The position numbers and the translations under genes are program-made. The notes below the pieces were generated by a model, which saw nothing but the letters and a program-made list of their open reading frames with translations, did not search any database and was not told where the DNA came from. A DNA stretch of 64,000 bases from Myxococcales bacterium (GTDB lineage: Bacteria; Myxococcota_A; Polyangia; Palsa-1104; JAEUJZ01): positions 1 through 64,000 of the forward strand of contig JAEUKB010000036.1 in the NCBI GenBank assembly GCA_016794365.1, given 5' to 3'. Positions 50,427-58,844 of the stretch are shown here, piece after piece (the stretch's first letter is position 1; every line of letters starts with the position of its first letter).

Positions 50427-50476
50427 GCTTGGCGCTTGGGGGGGCGAACGCTTCAGCTGAACGACGGGGCAATTGG
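50427..50476 (-). ncRNA. Candidate small RNA (about 70 nt with its terminator)
   Basis: A TATGAT -10 box on the minus strand (50483-50488) would start a transcript near 50476, ending at the intrinsic terminator at 50405-50426. The predicted RNA carries the palindrome TTCAGCTGAA and a run of seven C (minus strand) that could pair with G-rich ribosome sites. The -35 region is poor and there is no known family match, so this is tentative. Confidence 0.3.
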
Positions 50477-50506
50477 GAAGCTATCATAACGAACTGTCCT
50501 GGCAAC

Positions 50507-50532
50507 AAAAAACGTGCGTCTCTCGCGTTTTT
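50507..50532. terminator. Two-way hairpin with A/T flanks
   Basis: AAAAAACG (50507-50514) can pair with CGTTTTT, with inner GCG/CGC pairing, ending in a T-run at 50528-50532. It reads as a terminator on the plus strand for the MerR gene, about 110 bases before the FadL-like gene, and could work in both directions. Confidence 0.35.
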
Positions 50533-50631
50533 CCTCCCGACCACCGATTGGGCGCTGCACGCTGACTTCAGCCCAGGACCGAAGTGCCCGAGACACTTGC
50601 TGTACAGAGACGCAGAAACTACGATGGCGCG

Positions 50632-52140
50632 GTGACGCTGCGTCGAGCTGTACTGGCATTCGGTGTCGTGCTGGGTCTGGGACAACCAGCGACGGCACTC
50701 GCCTATCCTTACCTTGCGCTGCGTCCTTATGATCTGGTCTTGGCTGGGCCCACCGATGGTCACTTGTCCTCGGCGTTCTATAACCCAGCGGCGATTCGCC
50801 TCATCTCAGGCAGCCAGGTCATGTTTTCCGGCGGAGCGTACGGCTATCTCGGACAGTATCAGCGCAGCGCGCCCCTTCCAGCCGGATACGGACCGGGACA
50901 GAGCGCCGGTTCCGCCAGCCCCGCGACAATTCGCTGGGTCAACCCGCAGGCACAAGCCGGGCTCGCCTGGGATCTGCGCAGCGACTCCGTGACGCTTGGG
51001 CTTACGTTTTCCACGCCGGTGCTCGATCTCAGCGACTACCGATCGAGCGGTCAGCCCATCGAGTCGCTGTCCACCCGTTATCACTCCGTCTATGACCACA
51101 GCTACAGCTTGTGGGGATCGATCATCGTCGCGCTCAAGCTCAAGAGCTGGCTGCTCCTCGGCGGTAGCTTTCACTTTGGCTACACCCACAACACCTCGCA
51201 GTTTCTACGCGATGGCGACGCCCAGGGACGCGACTCCTTGGGCTGCGGCGGCGGACCCTGCGAGCAGTGGACAAACCGCAGCACCATCGAGCTGGACGTG
51301 GGCGGTCTCGGCTACGGATTCTCCGCCGGAGCCATCATCGAAGCGCTCACCGATCGGCTGTGGATCGGACTGTCTTATACAAGCCCACTTTTTACCAACC
51401 AAGGCGACATCGTTCCGCTCGAAGGACAGCCGTCTGAGCTGCGCTGGAACGACGGCACCGGCTGCTCGGGCAGTCGCAGCGGCGCACAAGTCACCGATCA
51501 GGATGCCGCCCCCCGCTGCGGAGCCGCCCGACTCACCGTGGGCATGCCGCACATCATCTACGTCGGAGGGCGACTTCGCTTTGCGCTCGCTCCCAGCGTG
51601 GACAAGACCGTCAACAGTCGCCGCCCGCGCGCTCTTGAGCTGACCAGCTGGCTGCGCCTTCACATTCCCGGCCATCCCAACCAAGAGTTTCAGGTCGAGC
51701 GATGGCTGCTTCAGCCCAGCTTGTACACACGACCGCTATCGGCCATCCCCTCATTCGCGGTAACATTGGGATTAAGACAGTACTTTCAGCAGGTTACCTT
51801 GGGTGAAGAGCTGCTCTACGAGAGCCCACGCAGTGAAGCAGGCACGGTGTCGCCATCCAACTTGGAAGGACACAAGCTCGACTTTTCGCTGTCGGCCCGC
51901 GTAGCACTCCATCGGCGGCTCTCACTGCTGCTGAGCGTCGGGGCAACCTGGACGGTGTTTCCAAGCGACGCCGGACAGAGCTTTCGCCCCGAGCTGGCCG
52001 ATGAGTGTCGTCAGAGCGGCTACGACGTAACCAGCCCCGCTTGCCAAGGCGTACAGCAGGGTCTGGCCATCCCTACCGCAGCAGGCAGCTACACGCTCGG
52101 TATCCCACACGGAAGCGCTGGTCTTGAGATCAACCTGTGA
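50632..52140 (+). CDS. FadL/OMPP1-like outer-membrane beta-barrel protein
   Basis: A 502-residue outer-membrane protein of the FadL/OmpP1 type, which admits long-chain fatty acids or other hydrophobic compounds. A signal peptide ends near 'ATALA-YP'. The family start 'HLSSAFYNPAAIRLISGSQVMFSGGAY' corresponds to the conserved NPA turn, and 'DRLWIGLSYTSPLFTNQGDI' is the internal motif. A Cys-containing loop, 'LGCGGGPCEQW', is a local feature. The GTG at 50632 was chosen because it opens the signal peptide; other in-frame starts from 50584 are possible. The neighbouring acyl-CoA dehydrogenase and MerR regulator support a fatty-acid role. Confidence 0.82.
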   Translation: MTLRRAVLAFGVVLGLGQPATALAYPYLALRPYDLVLAGPTDGHLSSAFYNPAAIRLISGSQVMFSGGAYGYLGQYQRSAPLPAGYGPGQSAGSASPATIRWVNPQAQAGLAWDLRSDSVTLGLTFSTPVLDLSDYRSSGQPIESLSTRYHSVYDHSYSLWGSIIVALKLKSWLLLGGSFHFGYTHNTSQFLRDGDAQGRDSLGCGGGPCEQWTNRSTIELDVGGLGYGFSAGAIIEALTDRLWIGLSYTSPLFTNQGDIVPLEGQPSELRWNDGTGCSGSRSGAQVTDQDAAPRCGAARLTVGMPHIIYVGGRLRFALAPSVDKTVNSRRPRALELTSWLRLHIPGHPNQEFQVERWLLQPSLYTRPLSAIPSFAVTLGLRQYFQQVTLGEELLYESPRSEAGTVSPSNLEGHKLDFSLSARVALHRRLSLLLSVGATWTVFPSDAGQSFRPELADECRQSGYDVTSPACQGVQQGLAIPTAAGSYTLGIPHGSAGLEINL

Positions 52141-52150
52141 GGAACCCACG

Positions 52151-53539
52151 ATGAGCAGTCTTTCCGACCTACACCGGACGCGGCACGGCTTGGCCTTGGC
52201 ACTTCTGCCTTTTTCTTGGCTGCTCTCCTGCAGCGCCACGTCGGATCAGAGCAGTAGCTGCCGCACCGTGGCCAACTGCTTGCTCGACAGCGCTCCGATC
52301 TGCGACGCAGCCACCCTGACCTGCCGCCCGTGTACCATGGGTGCCGACGACATCGCCTGCAAAAACGGTCGCCCCACGACGCCGCGCTGTGGTCCCCAGG
52401 GATCTTGCGTCGCATGCGTCACCAACAGCGACTGCACGGGTCGCGATCCGCTCAAGCCCACCTGTCGCGCCAACGCCTGCACCGCCTGCAAGAGCGCCGT
52501 GGACTGCCAGAGCAAGCTCTGTAGCGCAGACGGCAGCTGCGCCCCGCTCGCCGAGGTCCTGTACGTCGATAACAAGAACGGAACCTGCACCGGCATTGAT
52601 CACAAGGGCACCATCGACGATGGCTTCTGCACCTTGCGCGATGCCGTGCTCGCAGCGACCGCAGGCGGCAAGACCCTCATCAGCGTCATTCCGTCTACCA
52701 AGTCCTACGCCGCCCTTCGGCTAACCTCCGCCGACGGAGTCAGCAGCTTGACCATCGCAGGCGGCGGCAGCAGTCCCTCTGAGACCCGCATCGAAGGCCA
52801 AAGCGGCGAGCACGCCATCAGTGTGAGCGGCGGTGGAACCAAGCTCGCACTGACGCTCCGCAACCTCGATCTGCAAGGCGGCACCGGCAAGACCAGCGGC
52901 ATCGCCTGCGACACCAGCGCCGAGCTAACCCTGTCCGGTGTCCGCATTCACGACAGCGGCAGCGATGGACTCAGCGCCAGTAGCTGCACCGTCCACGCCG
53001 ACGCCAGCCAGATCTTCGCCAACAAGAGCACCGGCATCTCCCTCACCGGCAGTCAGTACACCCTCACCAACCTGATGATCTGGAGCAACACCGTGTCCGG
53101 CATCTCTTTCGGCGGCGGATCGAGCGGCACCATGCGCTTTCTGACCGTCTACGGAAACGGCACCCAGACCAGCAGCGGCACGCCCGGCATCGACTGTGGA
53201 GCCAGCTCTCTGCTTGTCGAGCACTCGATCGTCTTTGACAACCTCGCGCGCTCCAGCAGCGGCACCATCAGCCTCGATCAGCAGCTCACCGGCTGCATGC
53301 TGAGCAACGTCGTCACCAATGACAAATCAACGTCCAGCGGCACCTACAAGAGCGCCATCGACTTCGTAAACTCCGTCGGCGATCCATCCAGCATCGACCT
53401 GCACTTGGTCCGAGACAGCGCCAAGAACCGCGACTGCTGCGTGGACAAGGTTGCGCAGACTCCCGTGCAGACGGACTTTGATGGCAGCATCCGTCCACAA
53501 GGACCAGCTGCCGACATCGGAGCCCACGAAGTCCAGTAG
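52151..53539 (+). CDS. Cys-rich lipoprotein with right-handed beta-helix
   Basis: A 462-residue lipoprotein with lipobox LLSC (Cys27). A Cys-rich N-terminal region (about 16 Cys in residues 35-125, e.g. 'CVACVTNSDC' and 'CTACKSAVDC') resembles myxobacterial EGF-like modules. Next comes 'DDGFCTLRDAVLAA', a CSLREA-type motif, then parallel beta-helix turns ('NLDLQGGTGKTSGIACD', 'IFANKSTGISLTGSQYTLTN'). It ends in 'ADIGAHEVQ', the ending of choice-of-anchor Q proteins. It is likely a surface adhesin or polysaccharide-binding protein. The ATG at 52151 has GAGGA nine bases upstream and follows the FadL-like gene by 10 bases. Confidence 0.85.
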   Translation: MSSLSDLHRTRHGLALALLPFSWLLSCSATSDQSSSCRTVANCLLDSAPICDAATLTCRPCTMGADDIACKNGRPTTPRCGPQGSCVACVTNSDCTGRDPLKPTCRANACTACKSAVDCQSKLCSADGSCAPLAEVLYVDNKNGTCTGIDHKGTIDDGFCTLRDAVLAATAGGKTLISVIPSTKSYAALRLTSADGVSSLTIAGGGSSPSETRIEGQSGEHAISVSGGGTKLALTLRNLDLQGGTGKTSGIACDTSAELTLSGVRIHDSGSDGLSASSCTVHADASQIFANKSTGISLTGSQYTLTNLMIWSNTVSGISFGGGSSGTMRFLTVYGNGTQTSSGTPGIDCGASSLLVEHSIVFDNLARSSSGTISLDQQLTGCMLSNVVTNDKSTSSGTYKSAIDFVNSVGDPSSIDLHLVRDSAKNRDCCVDKVAQTPVQTDFDGSIRPQGPAADIGAHEVQ

Positions 53540-53554
53540 CCCGGCTGTCGATAC

Positions 53555-53588
53555 AAAAAAGCCACCGCGTTCCCAAAGAACCGGTGGC
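53555..53588 (-). terminator. Intrinsic terminator of tRNA-Gly
   Basis: On the minus strand GCCACCG (53582-53588) pairs with CGGTGGC (53561-53567) across a 14-base loop, followed by six T (53555-53560). It lies just past the 3' end of tRNA-Gly and also 16 bases beyond the stop of the convergent lipoprotein gene. Confidence 0.8.
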
Positions 53589-53593
53589 TCGCG

Positions 53594-53665
53594 AGCGGGA
53601 GACGGGACTTGAACCCGCGACTTTCAGCTTGGGAAGCTAACACTCTACCACTGAGTTACTCCCGC
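53594..53665 (-). tRNA. tRNA-Gly, anticodon CCC
   Basis: The 72-nt cloverleaf reads GCGGGAG (acceptor), a D-arm with AGTGGTA, the anticodon stem TTAGC/GCTGA around loop TTCCCAA, a short variable loop, and a T-arm with TTCAAGT. The 3' acceptor strand is CTCCCGC with discriminator T. Anticodon CCC reads GGG codons. CCA is not encoded. Confidence 0.96.
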
Positions 53666-53678
53666 GAGGCAGTCTGAG

Positions 53679-53708
53679 GATCTACTTCGCCAGCCGAGCC
53701 TTCGTCAA
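53679..53708 (-). promoter_or_regulatory. Candidate tRNA-Gly promoter
   Basis: TTGACG (53703-53708), 18 bases, then TAGATC (53679-53684) on the minus strand. Initiation would fall about seven bases before the tRNA 5' end at 53665. The rest of 53709-53874 shows nothing clear. Confidence 0.4.
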
Positions 53709-53874
53709 CAAAAACCATTCGCGCCCTCGACTCAGCTCGCCGACCTGGCCCGATTGCGACCGCGCGCCACTACGACACCCGCGCACGCCTGGCGCTGCTC
53801 TATGTGAACGACCCATCCTTGTCTACCGCTGCGCGACGACCAAGCCCATCCGTAACGTGATACGCTAAGGGGCC

Positions 53875-54558
53875 ATGGCAGAAAGCCGCAGCCCGCGCAA
53901 AGCGACCCGTACAAGCGGCACCATGCGGATCGAAACCATTGGGAGCAGGGAGCGCTCGTGGCTCCGCACCGGCAGCCTGGTGATCGCGGTCGCGCTGGCC
54001 GGAGCCGCCGTGGGAAGCATCGGCTCGCAGCTACTCGCTCGCCTGACCATGCAGCCTTCCGCCCGAGGCGCGACCAGCAAAGCCCCCTTGCTGCTTCTGC
54101 GGGCAACCACCGCGACAGGCCAGCTCGCCGAGATCGACAAAGCCTTGGTGGCAAACGACCCGGCCACTGCCCTCATCCTGTGCGATGAAGCGCTGCGCGG
54201 CAGTCCCGGTGACCCACAGCTTATGGCCCGACGCAAGCGCGCAGAGGAAGCTCAGCTTGATCGGTTCCGCTTGGAAATGATCGAGCAAGCCATCTCACGC
54301 CGCAACTACGCCGCCGCCACCGCACTCGCCGAAGAGATCACCGCCGGATCGCCGCTGCGCGCCCAAGCGCTGGTCAAGATTCAGACCGTGCTCGAACCAT
54401 TTCTCGATTCCCTGCTGGCTGAAGCCGATCGCGCCGCCAAGCTCTCGCTGTGTACCGAAGCGCGCTCCCTGCTTGTTCAGGTGCTTCAGCTCAGCCCACA
54501 GAACGGACGCGCCCAAGCCATCCTTGCCTCCTGTCCCCTCAGCGCCGCCAGCCCCTAG
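53875..54558 (+). CDS. Single-pass membrane protein with TPR-like helices
   Basis: A 227-residue protein with one transmembrane helix at ~33-55 (TGSLVIAVALAGAAVGSIGSQLLA). The extracytoplasmic part has helical repeats: 'IDKALVANDPATALILCDEALRGSPGDPQLM', 'EMIEQAISRRNYAAATALAEEITAGSP' and 'SLCTEARSLLVQVLQLSPQNGRAQAILASC', spaced like TPR units. Such proteins dock partners at the inner membrane. No partner is suggested by neighbours. The start is ATG 53875, with no clear ribosome site. Confidence 0.78.
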   Translation: MAESRSPRKATRTSGTMRIETIGSRERSWLRTGSLVIAVALAGAAVGSIGSQLLARLTMQPSARGATSKAPLLLLRATTATGQLAEIDKALVANDPATALILCDEALRGSPGDPQLMARRKRAEEAQLDRFRLEMIEQAISRRNYAAATALAEEITAGSPLRAQALVKIQTVLEPFLDSLLAEADRAAKLSLCTEARSLLVQVLQLSPQNGRAQAILASCPLSAASP

Positions 54559-54713
54559 CGAGCTGTCCGATCCAGCCCAGCGCAGGCCCCAACGCGCAGC
54601 CTGCCTTTGACGCGCCCAGGTGTCACACAGCGTCAATTCCCTGCGCCAGCCTGTAGCGAACCCCAAGAAACCGGGGGAAAGACCCCAGCGTCGGCTCCGA
54701 CGCAGTGCGTCGT

Positions 54714-54726
54714 CGAGAAATTCTCG
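54714..54726 (+). promoter_or_regulatory. Palindromic site in the glutamate-dehydrogenase leader
   Basis: CGAGAA-A-TTCTCG (54714-54726) is a perfect 13-base palindrome about 120 bases before the dehydrogenase ATG. A TAGTAA-like -10 lies 20 bases downstream (54746). Earlier, GCGTCG/CGACGC forms a 6-bp hairpin around 54688-54703. The site may be a repressor operator. The 285-base gap (54559-54843) otherwise holds no gene. Confidence 0.35.
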
Positions 54727-54843
54727 GTCATGCGACGGCCCGCCATAGTAAGATGGCCTCCTCTTTGGGGTCATGTCCCTACGGACAACCGAGGCCCACG
54801 ACCCCGCAAGGATCACCCATCAGCCCCACAGCTGGAGCTTTCG

Positions 54844-56076
54844 ATGTCGAACGCATTTTCCAACGTCAACCGATACTTCACCAAAGCCGCCCAAGTCCTC
54901 TCCCTCGGTGCTGACACCGCCGAGCAGCTCATGACCCCTTTTCGTGAGCTCCGCGTCGAGTGTACCATCCGCATGGATGACGGTCGCGTCCGCACCTTCG
55001 TCGGCTACCGCGTCCAACACGACAACGCGCGCGGTCCCTTCAAAGGCGGTCTGCGCTACAGCCCCGAAGTCGATATCGACGAGGTGCGCGCACTCGCCTC
55101 GCTGATGACCTGGAAGACCGCCGTGGTCGGCATTCCGTTTGGTGGTGCCAAGGGCGGCATCTGCGTCGATCCCGCGCAGCTTTCCACCGATGAGCTAGAG
55201 CGACTGACCCGCCGCTTTGTCCAGGGCATCCACCTTGTCATCGGCGACAACGTGGACATCCCCGCGCCGGACGTGAACACCAACGCCCAGGTCATGGCCT
55301 GGTTCATGGACGAATACAACAAGTTCCACGGCTTCCATCCCGGCGTTGTCACCGGCAAGCCCGTCGATATGTTCGGCTCGCTCGGTCGCGATGAAGCCAC
55401 CGGACGCGGCGTCATGATCGCCACCGAAGAGTACCTGCGCACCCAAGACAAGAAGATCTCGGACTCGACCTTCGTGGTGCAGGGCTTCGGTAACGTCGGC
55501 AGCCACTCCGCCCGCCTGTTCCATGAGCGTGGCGGCAAGGTCGTCGCCATCGGCGATCACACCGCTGCATATTACGACCCCGAAGGGATTCATATTCCCG
55601 CCGCACTCGCCTGGGTCAAGGAACGAAAAGTCCTGGCTGGCTGGACGGGTGCCCCCGGCATCTCCCGCGAGGATCTACTGTTTCAGGAGTGCGATGTCCT
55701 GGTGCCCGCTGCGCTCGGTGGTGTCATCACCGCTGACAATGCCCATCGCCTTCGCTGCAAGGTGATCGTCGAGGGAGCCAACGGCCCCACCACCCCGGAA
55801 GCAGACGACATCCTGCACGCGCGCGGGGTCGTCATCCTGCCCGACATCTACGCCAACGCAGGCGGCGTGACCGTCAGCTACTTCGAGTGGGTGCAGAACA
55901 TCCAGCAGTTCTACTGGGAAGAAGGCCGCGTCCGCAGCGAGCTAGAGCGCATCATGCGCCGCGCCTTCGCCGATCTGTACGCCACCGCGCAGAGCCACCG
56001 CATCGACCTGCGCACCGCCGCCTTTGTCGTGGCCATCCAGCGCGTTGCCAAGGCCACAGCCCAGCGCGGCATCTAG
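54844..56076 (+). CDS. Glutamate/leucine-type amino-acid dehydrogenase
   Basis: A 410-residue NAD(P)-dependent dehydrogenase interconverting an amino acid with its 2-oxo acid and ammonia. 'HDNARGPFKGGLRYSPEVDIDEVRALA' holds the substrate Lys; the catalytic Lys103 is in PFGGAKGG. The dinucleotide fold is 'FVVQGFGNVGSHSARLFHERGGKVVAIGD'. Length and 'PAPDVNTNAQVMAWFMDEY' fit glutamate dehydrogenase of the GdhA/RocG group, though leucine-type activity is not excluded. The start ATG 54844 has GGAG seven bases upstream; a longer frame from 54607 lacks family homology. Confidence 0.92.
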   Translation: MSNAFSNVNRYFTKAAQVLSLGADTAEQLMTPFRELRVECTIRMDDGRVRTFVGYRVQHDNARGPFKGGLRYSPEVDIDEVRALASLMTWKTAVVGIPFGGAKGGICVDPAQLSTDELERLTRRFVQGIHLVIGDNVDIPAPDVNTNAQVMAWFMDEYNKFHGFHPGVVTGKPVDMFGSLGRDEATGRGVMIATEEYLRTQDKKISDSTFVVQGFGNVGSHSARLFHERGGKVVAIGDHTAAYYDPEGIHIPAALAWVKERKVLAGWTGAPGISREDLLFQECDVLVPAALGGVITADNAHRLRCKVIVEGANGPTTPEADDILHARGVVILPDIYANAGGVTVSYFEWVQNIQQFYWEEGRVRSELERIMRRAFADLYATAQSHRIDLRTAAFVVAIQRVAKATAQRGI

Positions 56077-56109
56077 CGACCTCGCGATCCCCATGGGAAG
56101 ATGCTGTAG

Positions 56110-57099
56110 ATGCAGCTTCCCCCGCCCGCACTCCTTCTTTCGTTTCTGCGCGCACTTCAGACCACCACGATCGGACGGCTGACCAAAGGGCCCAGGCTGC
56201 CAAGCTGGTCGCCCCTGTTCGAGCTGTGTGTCGAAGCGCTGCGCCGAAACGCCCTCCAGATGAGCAAGCTGTCCCTCGCCGACGCCCGCGCAAGCTGGGA
56301 TCGCAGCTCCAGCTTCGATCCCGCCCTCAAGCAGGTGGCCCGTCAGCCAGTCACTGCTTCTGGCGTACGCTGCGAGTGGTTTCGCCCCCGCACCAAGCTG
56401 CCCAGCGATGCCCAGACCTTGCTGTACCTGCACGGTGGTGGCTACTGCATTGGATCGACCAACACCCACGCCGGACTGCTCGCCCGGCTGACGCTGGCCC
56501 ACGGAGGCCAGACCCTCGGCGTCAACTACCGCCTTGCCCCCGAGCACAAGCACCCCGCTGCGCTCGAAGATGCGCTCGCTGTCTATCGCGGCCTGCTCTT
56601 GTCTGGACACGCAATCGACAAGCTGTTTGTCGGAGGCGACTCCGCAGGTGGCGGGCTCACCCTCGCGCTTCTGCAAAAGCTCCGCACACTCGGTCTGCCC
56701 CAGCCACGCGCCGCGCTGCTGCTCTGTCCCTGGGTCGATATCCTCGATAGTGAAGGCTCCGTCCAGCACAACGCCGCCTACGACTGGATGACCCCCGGTG
56801 AGCCGCAGGTCTGGGCCAGGTATTACCTCCCCGATGCGCTCGATGGAAAGGATCCGCTCGTCTCGCCGCTGTACGCCGATCTGACGGGACTCGCTCCGCT
56901 GTTCGTGCAGGTTGGAACCGCCGAGATGCTCTACGATCAGGTCCTGCGCTTTGCGGAGCGTGCCAGGGCAGCGGGTGTGAAGCTGACACTCGAAGAAGCC
57001 AAAGACATGGTTCACGACTGGCACCTGCTTGCGCCGTTTTTCCCGCACTGCCAAGCCGCCATTGAGCGCATCGCGGCCTACATGCGCTCGCCCGACTAG
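56110..57099 (+). CDS. HSL-family alpha/beta hydrolase (esterase)
   Basis: A 329-residue esterase or lipase of the hormone-sensitive-lipase family. The oxyanion motif is LLYLHGGGYCIGS, the nucleophile Ser is in VGGDSAGGGLTLAL, the acid is in the 'VQVGTAEMLYDQVLRF' region, and the catalytic His is in 'MVHDWHLLAPFF'. It has no signal peptide. Its substrate is unknown; related enzymes cleave short acyl esters. It follows the dehydrogenase by 33 bases and may be co-transcribed. Confidence 0.93.
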   Translation: MQLPPPALLLSFLRALQTTTIGRLTKGPRLPSWSPLFELCVEALRRNALQMSKLSLADARASWDRSSSFDPALKQVARQPVTASGVRCEWFRPRTKLPSDAQTLLYLHGGGYCIGSTNTHAGLLARLTLAHGGQTLGVNYRLAPEHKHPAALEDALAVYRGLLLSGHAIDKLFVGGDSAGGGLTLALLQKLRTLGLPQPRAALLLCPWVDILDSEGSVQHNAAYDWMTPGEPQVWARYYLPDALDGKDPLVSPLYADLTGLAPLFVQVGTAEMLYDQVLRFAERARAAGVKLTLEEAKDMVHDWHLLAPFFPHCQAAIERIAAYMRSPD

Positions 57100-57218
57100 C
57101 GACCCGTCCTGCGCGTGCATTCCCGACCGCCCGCCTGCTTCCCGCACGTCCCTGCCCCACAGCGATCGGCAAAAAGTTCTCTACAGTCGCCTACCTGCTG
57201 GCATCATCCCGCGCCGAC

Positions 57219-58838
57219 ATGATCGCGCTGACCAACGTCACCAAGCAGTATGGGGGCCAAATCCTCTTTGTTGATGCATCGTTTCAGATCAATCCCGGCG
57301 AGCGCGTCGGCTTGGTCGGGCCCAACGGTGCAGGCAAGACCACGATCTTCCGACTCATCATGGGTCAAGAGTCACCCGATGAAGGCACGGTCGAGCGGCC
57401 CCGCAAGCTGACCCTGGGCTACTTCAACCAGGACATCTCCGGCATGCGCGGGCGCAGTGTCCTTCACGAAGCCGTGGCAGGTGCCGGGGAAGTGGCCCAG
57501 CTCGGAGAGGAGATGAAGCTTCTCGAAGAGCAGATGGCCCAAGGCGGAGACGATCTCGACGCGGTCATCGCTCGCTATGGCGAAGTCCAATCCCGCTACA
57601 TGGAGCTAGGCGGCTACGATGTCGAGGCCCGCGCCCACACCATCTTGGCCGGTCTGGGGATTTCCCCCGAGCAGATTGCAGCCGATGTCGGCAACCTGTC
57701 GGGCGGATGGAAGATGCGCGTCGCGCTCGCCAAGATCCTGCTGCTCAAGCCCGATGTCCTTCTCCTCGATGAGCCGACCAACTACCTCGACATCGAGTCC
57801 ATCCTGTGGCTTGAGGAGTTTCTGCGCGCCTATCCCGGTGCGGTGGTTATGACCAGCCACGATCGCGACGTGATGAACCGCGTCGTCAAAAAGATCGTCG
57901 AGATCGATGGCGGTCAGGTCCGCTGCTACACCGGAAACTACGACTTCTACGAGCAGATGCGCGCCCAAGAAGCCGTGCGTCGCGAAGCCGAGTACGAGCG
58001 CCAGCAGGCCATGCTCGCCAAAGAGATTCGCTTCATCGAGCGCTTCCGGGCCCAAGCCGCCAAGGCTGCGCAGGTCCAGAGCCGCGTCAAAAAGCTCGAC
58101 AAGATCGAGCGCGTCGAGCCACCCCGCAGGCTCATCGAGCGCGAGTTCGACTTCCGCAAGCCTTCGCGATCTGGCGATGATGTCGTCAAGGTCAGCGAGC
58201 TGCGCAAGGCCTACGGCGATCGCGTGGTCCACCAAGGGCTTAGCATGCTGGTCCGTCGCGGGGAGCGCTGGGCCGTGATGGGCGAAAACGGCGCGGGCAA
58301 GACCACCCTGCTCAAGATGGTGGCGGGCGTCCTATCCCCAGACAGCGGCGAAGTCACGGTCGGCGCGTCGGTCAGCATGGGCTACTTTGCCCAGCATCAG
58401 ATGGAACAGCTCGACGGAAGCGCCACCGTCATTGAAGAGCTGCAAGCCCACGCACCGACCACCGGAATCGGCGTCCTGCGCAACCTCGCCGGGGCCTTTG
58501 GCTTCCATGGCGACGATGTCGAAAAGCCCGTGCGCGTGCTCTCGGGAGGCGAGCGCTCCCGCCTGGTGCTGGCCAAGCTGCTGTTTGATGCCCCCAACCT
58601 GCTCGTGCTCGATGAGCCGACCAACCACCTCGACATCGCGACCAAGCGCGCGCTCATGAAGGCGCTCAGCAGCTACCCAGGCACCGTGCTGTTTGTGTCC
58701 CACGACCGCGCCTTCCTACGCGCCGTCGCCACCCGCGTCTTGGAGCTGACCTCCAAAGGCCCCCACATCTACAACGGCAGCTACGGCGAATACGTGGCCA
58801 CCACGGGTCGCGAAGCCCCCGGCATGCGCGTAAGCTAG
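57219..58838 (+). CDS. ABC-F family ATPase
   Basis: A 539-residue soluble protein with two ABC domains and no membrane helices. Domain 1: Walker A GPNGAGKTT (34-42), signature 'NLSGGWKMRVALAKILLLKPDVLLLDEPTNYLD'. A charged linker follows ('EYERQQAMLAKEIRFIERFRAQAAKAAQVQSR'). Domain 2: GENGAGKTT (355-363), 'LSGGERSRLVLAKLLFDAPNLLVLDEPTNHLD'. ABC-F proteins act on the ribosome, regulating translation or protecting it. The linker length fits the EttA/Uup-like group. No antibiotic-resistance link can be inferred. Confidence 0.93.
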   Translation: MIALTNVTKQYGGQILFVDASFQINPGERVGLVGPNGAGKTTIFRLIMGQESPDEGTVERPRKLTLGYFNQDISGMRGRSVLHEAVAGAGEVAQLGEEMKLLEEQMAQGGDDLDAVIARYGEVQSRYMELGGYDVEARAHTILAGLGISPEQIAADVGNLSGGWKMRVALAKILLLKPDVLLLDEPTNYLDIESILWLEEFLRAYPGAVVMTSHDRDVMNRVVKKIVEIDGGQVRCYTGNYDFYEQMRAQEAVRREAEYERQQAMLAKEIRFIERFRAQAAKAAQVQSRVKKLDKIERVEPPRRLIEREFDFRKPSRSGDDVVKVSELRKAYGDRVVHQGLSMLVRRGERWAVMGENGAGKTTLLKMVAGVLSPDSGEVTVGASVSMGYFAQHQMEQLDGSATVIEELQAHAPTTGIGVLRNLAGAFGFHGDDVEKPVRVLSGGERSRLVLAKLLFDAPNLLVLDEPTNHLDIATKRALMKALSSYPGTVLFVSHDRAFLRAVATRVLELTSKGPHIYNGSYGEYVATTGREAPGMRVS

Positions 58839-58844
58839 CTGCGC

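Noticed and set aside
50584..50631. An earlier start for the FadL-like protein
   Set aside because: Residues before the GTG at 50632 are charged and would hide the signal peptide.
54607..54843. An N-terminal extension of the amino-acid dehydrogenase from 54607
   Set aside because: The added 79 residues are Pro/Arg-rich with no homology; the ATG at 54844 has a well-placed ribosome site and matches the family start.
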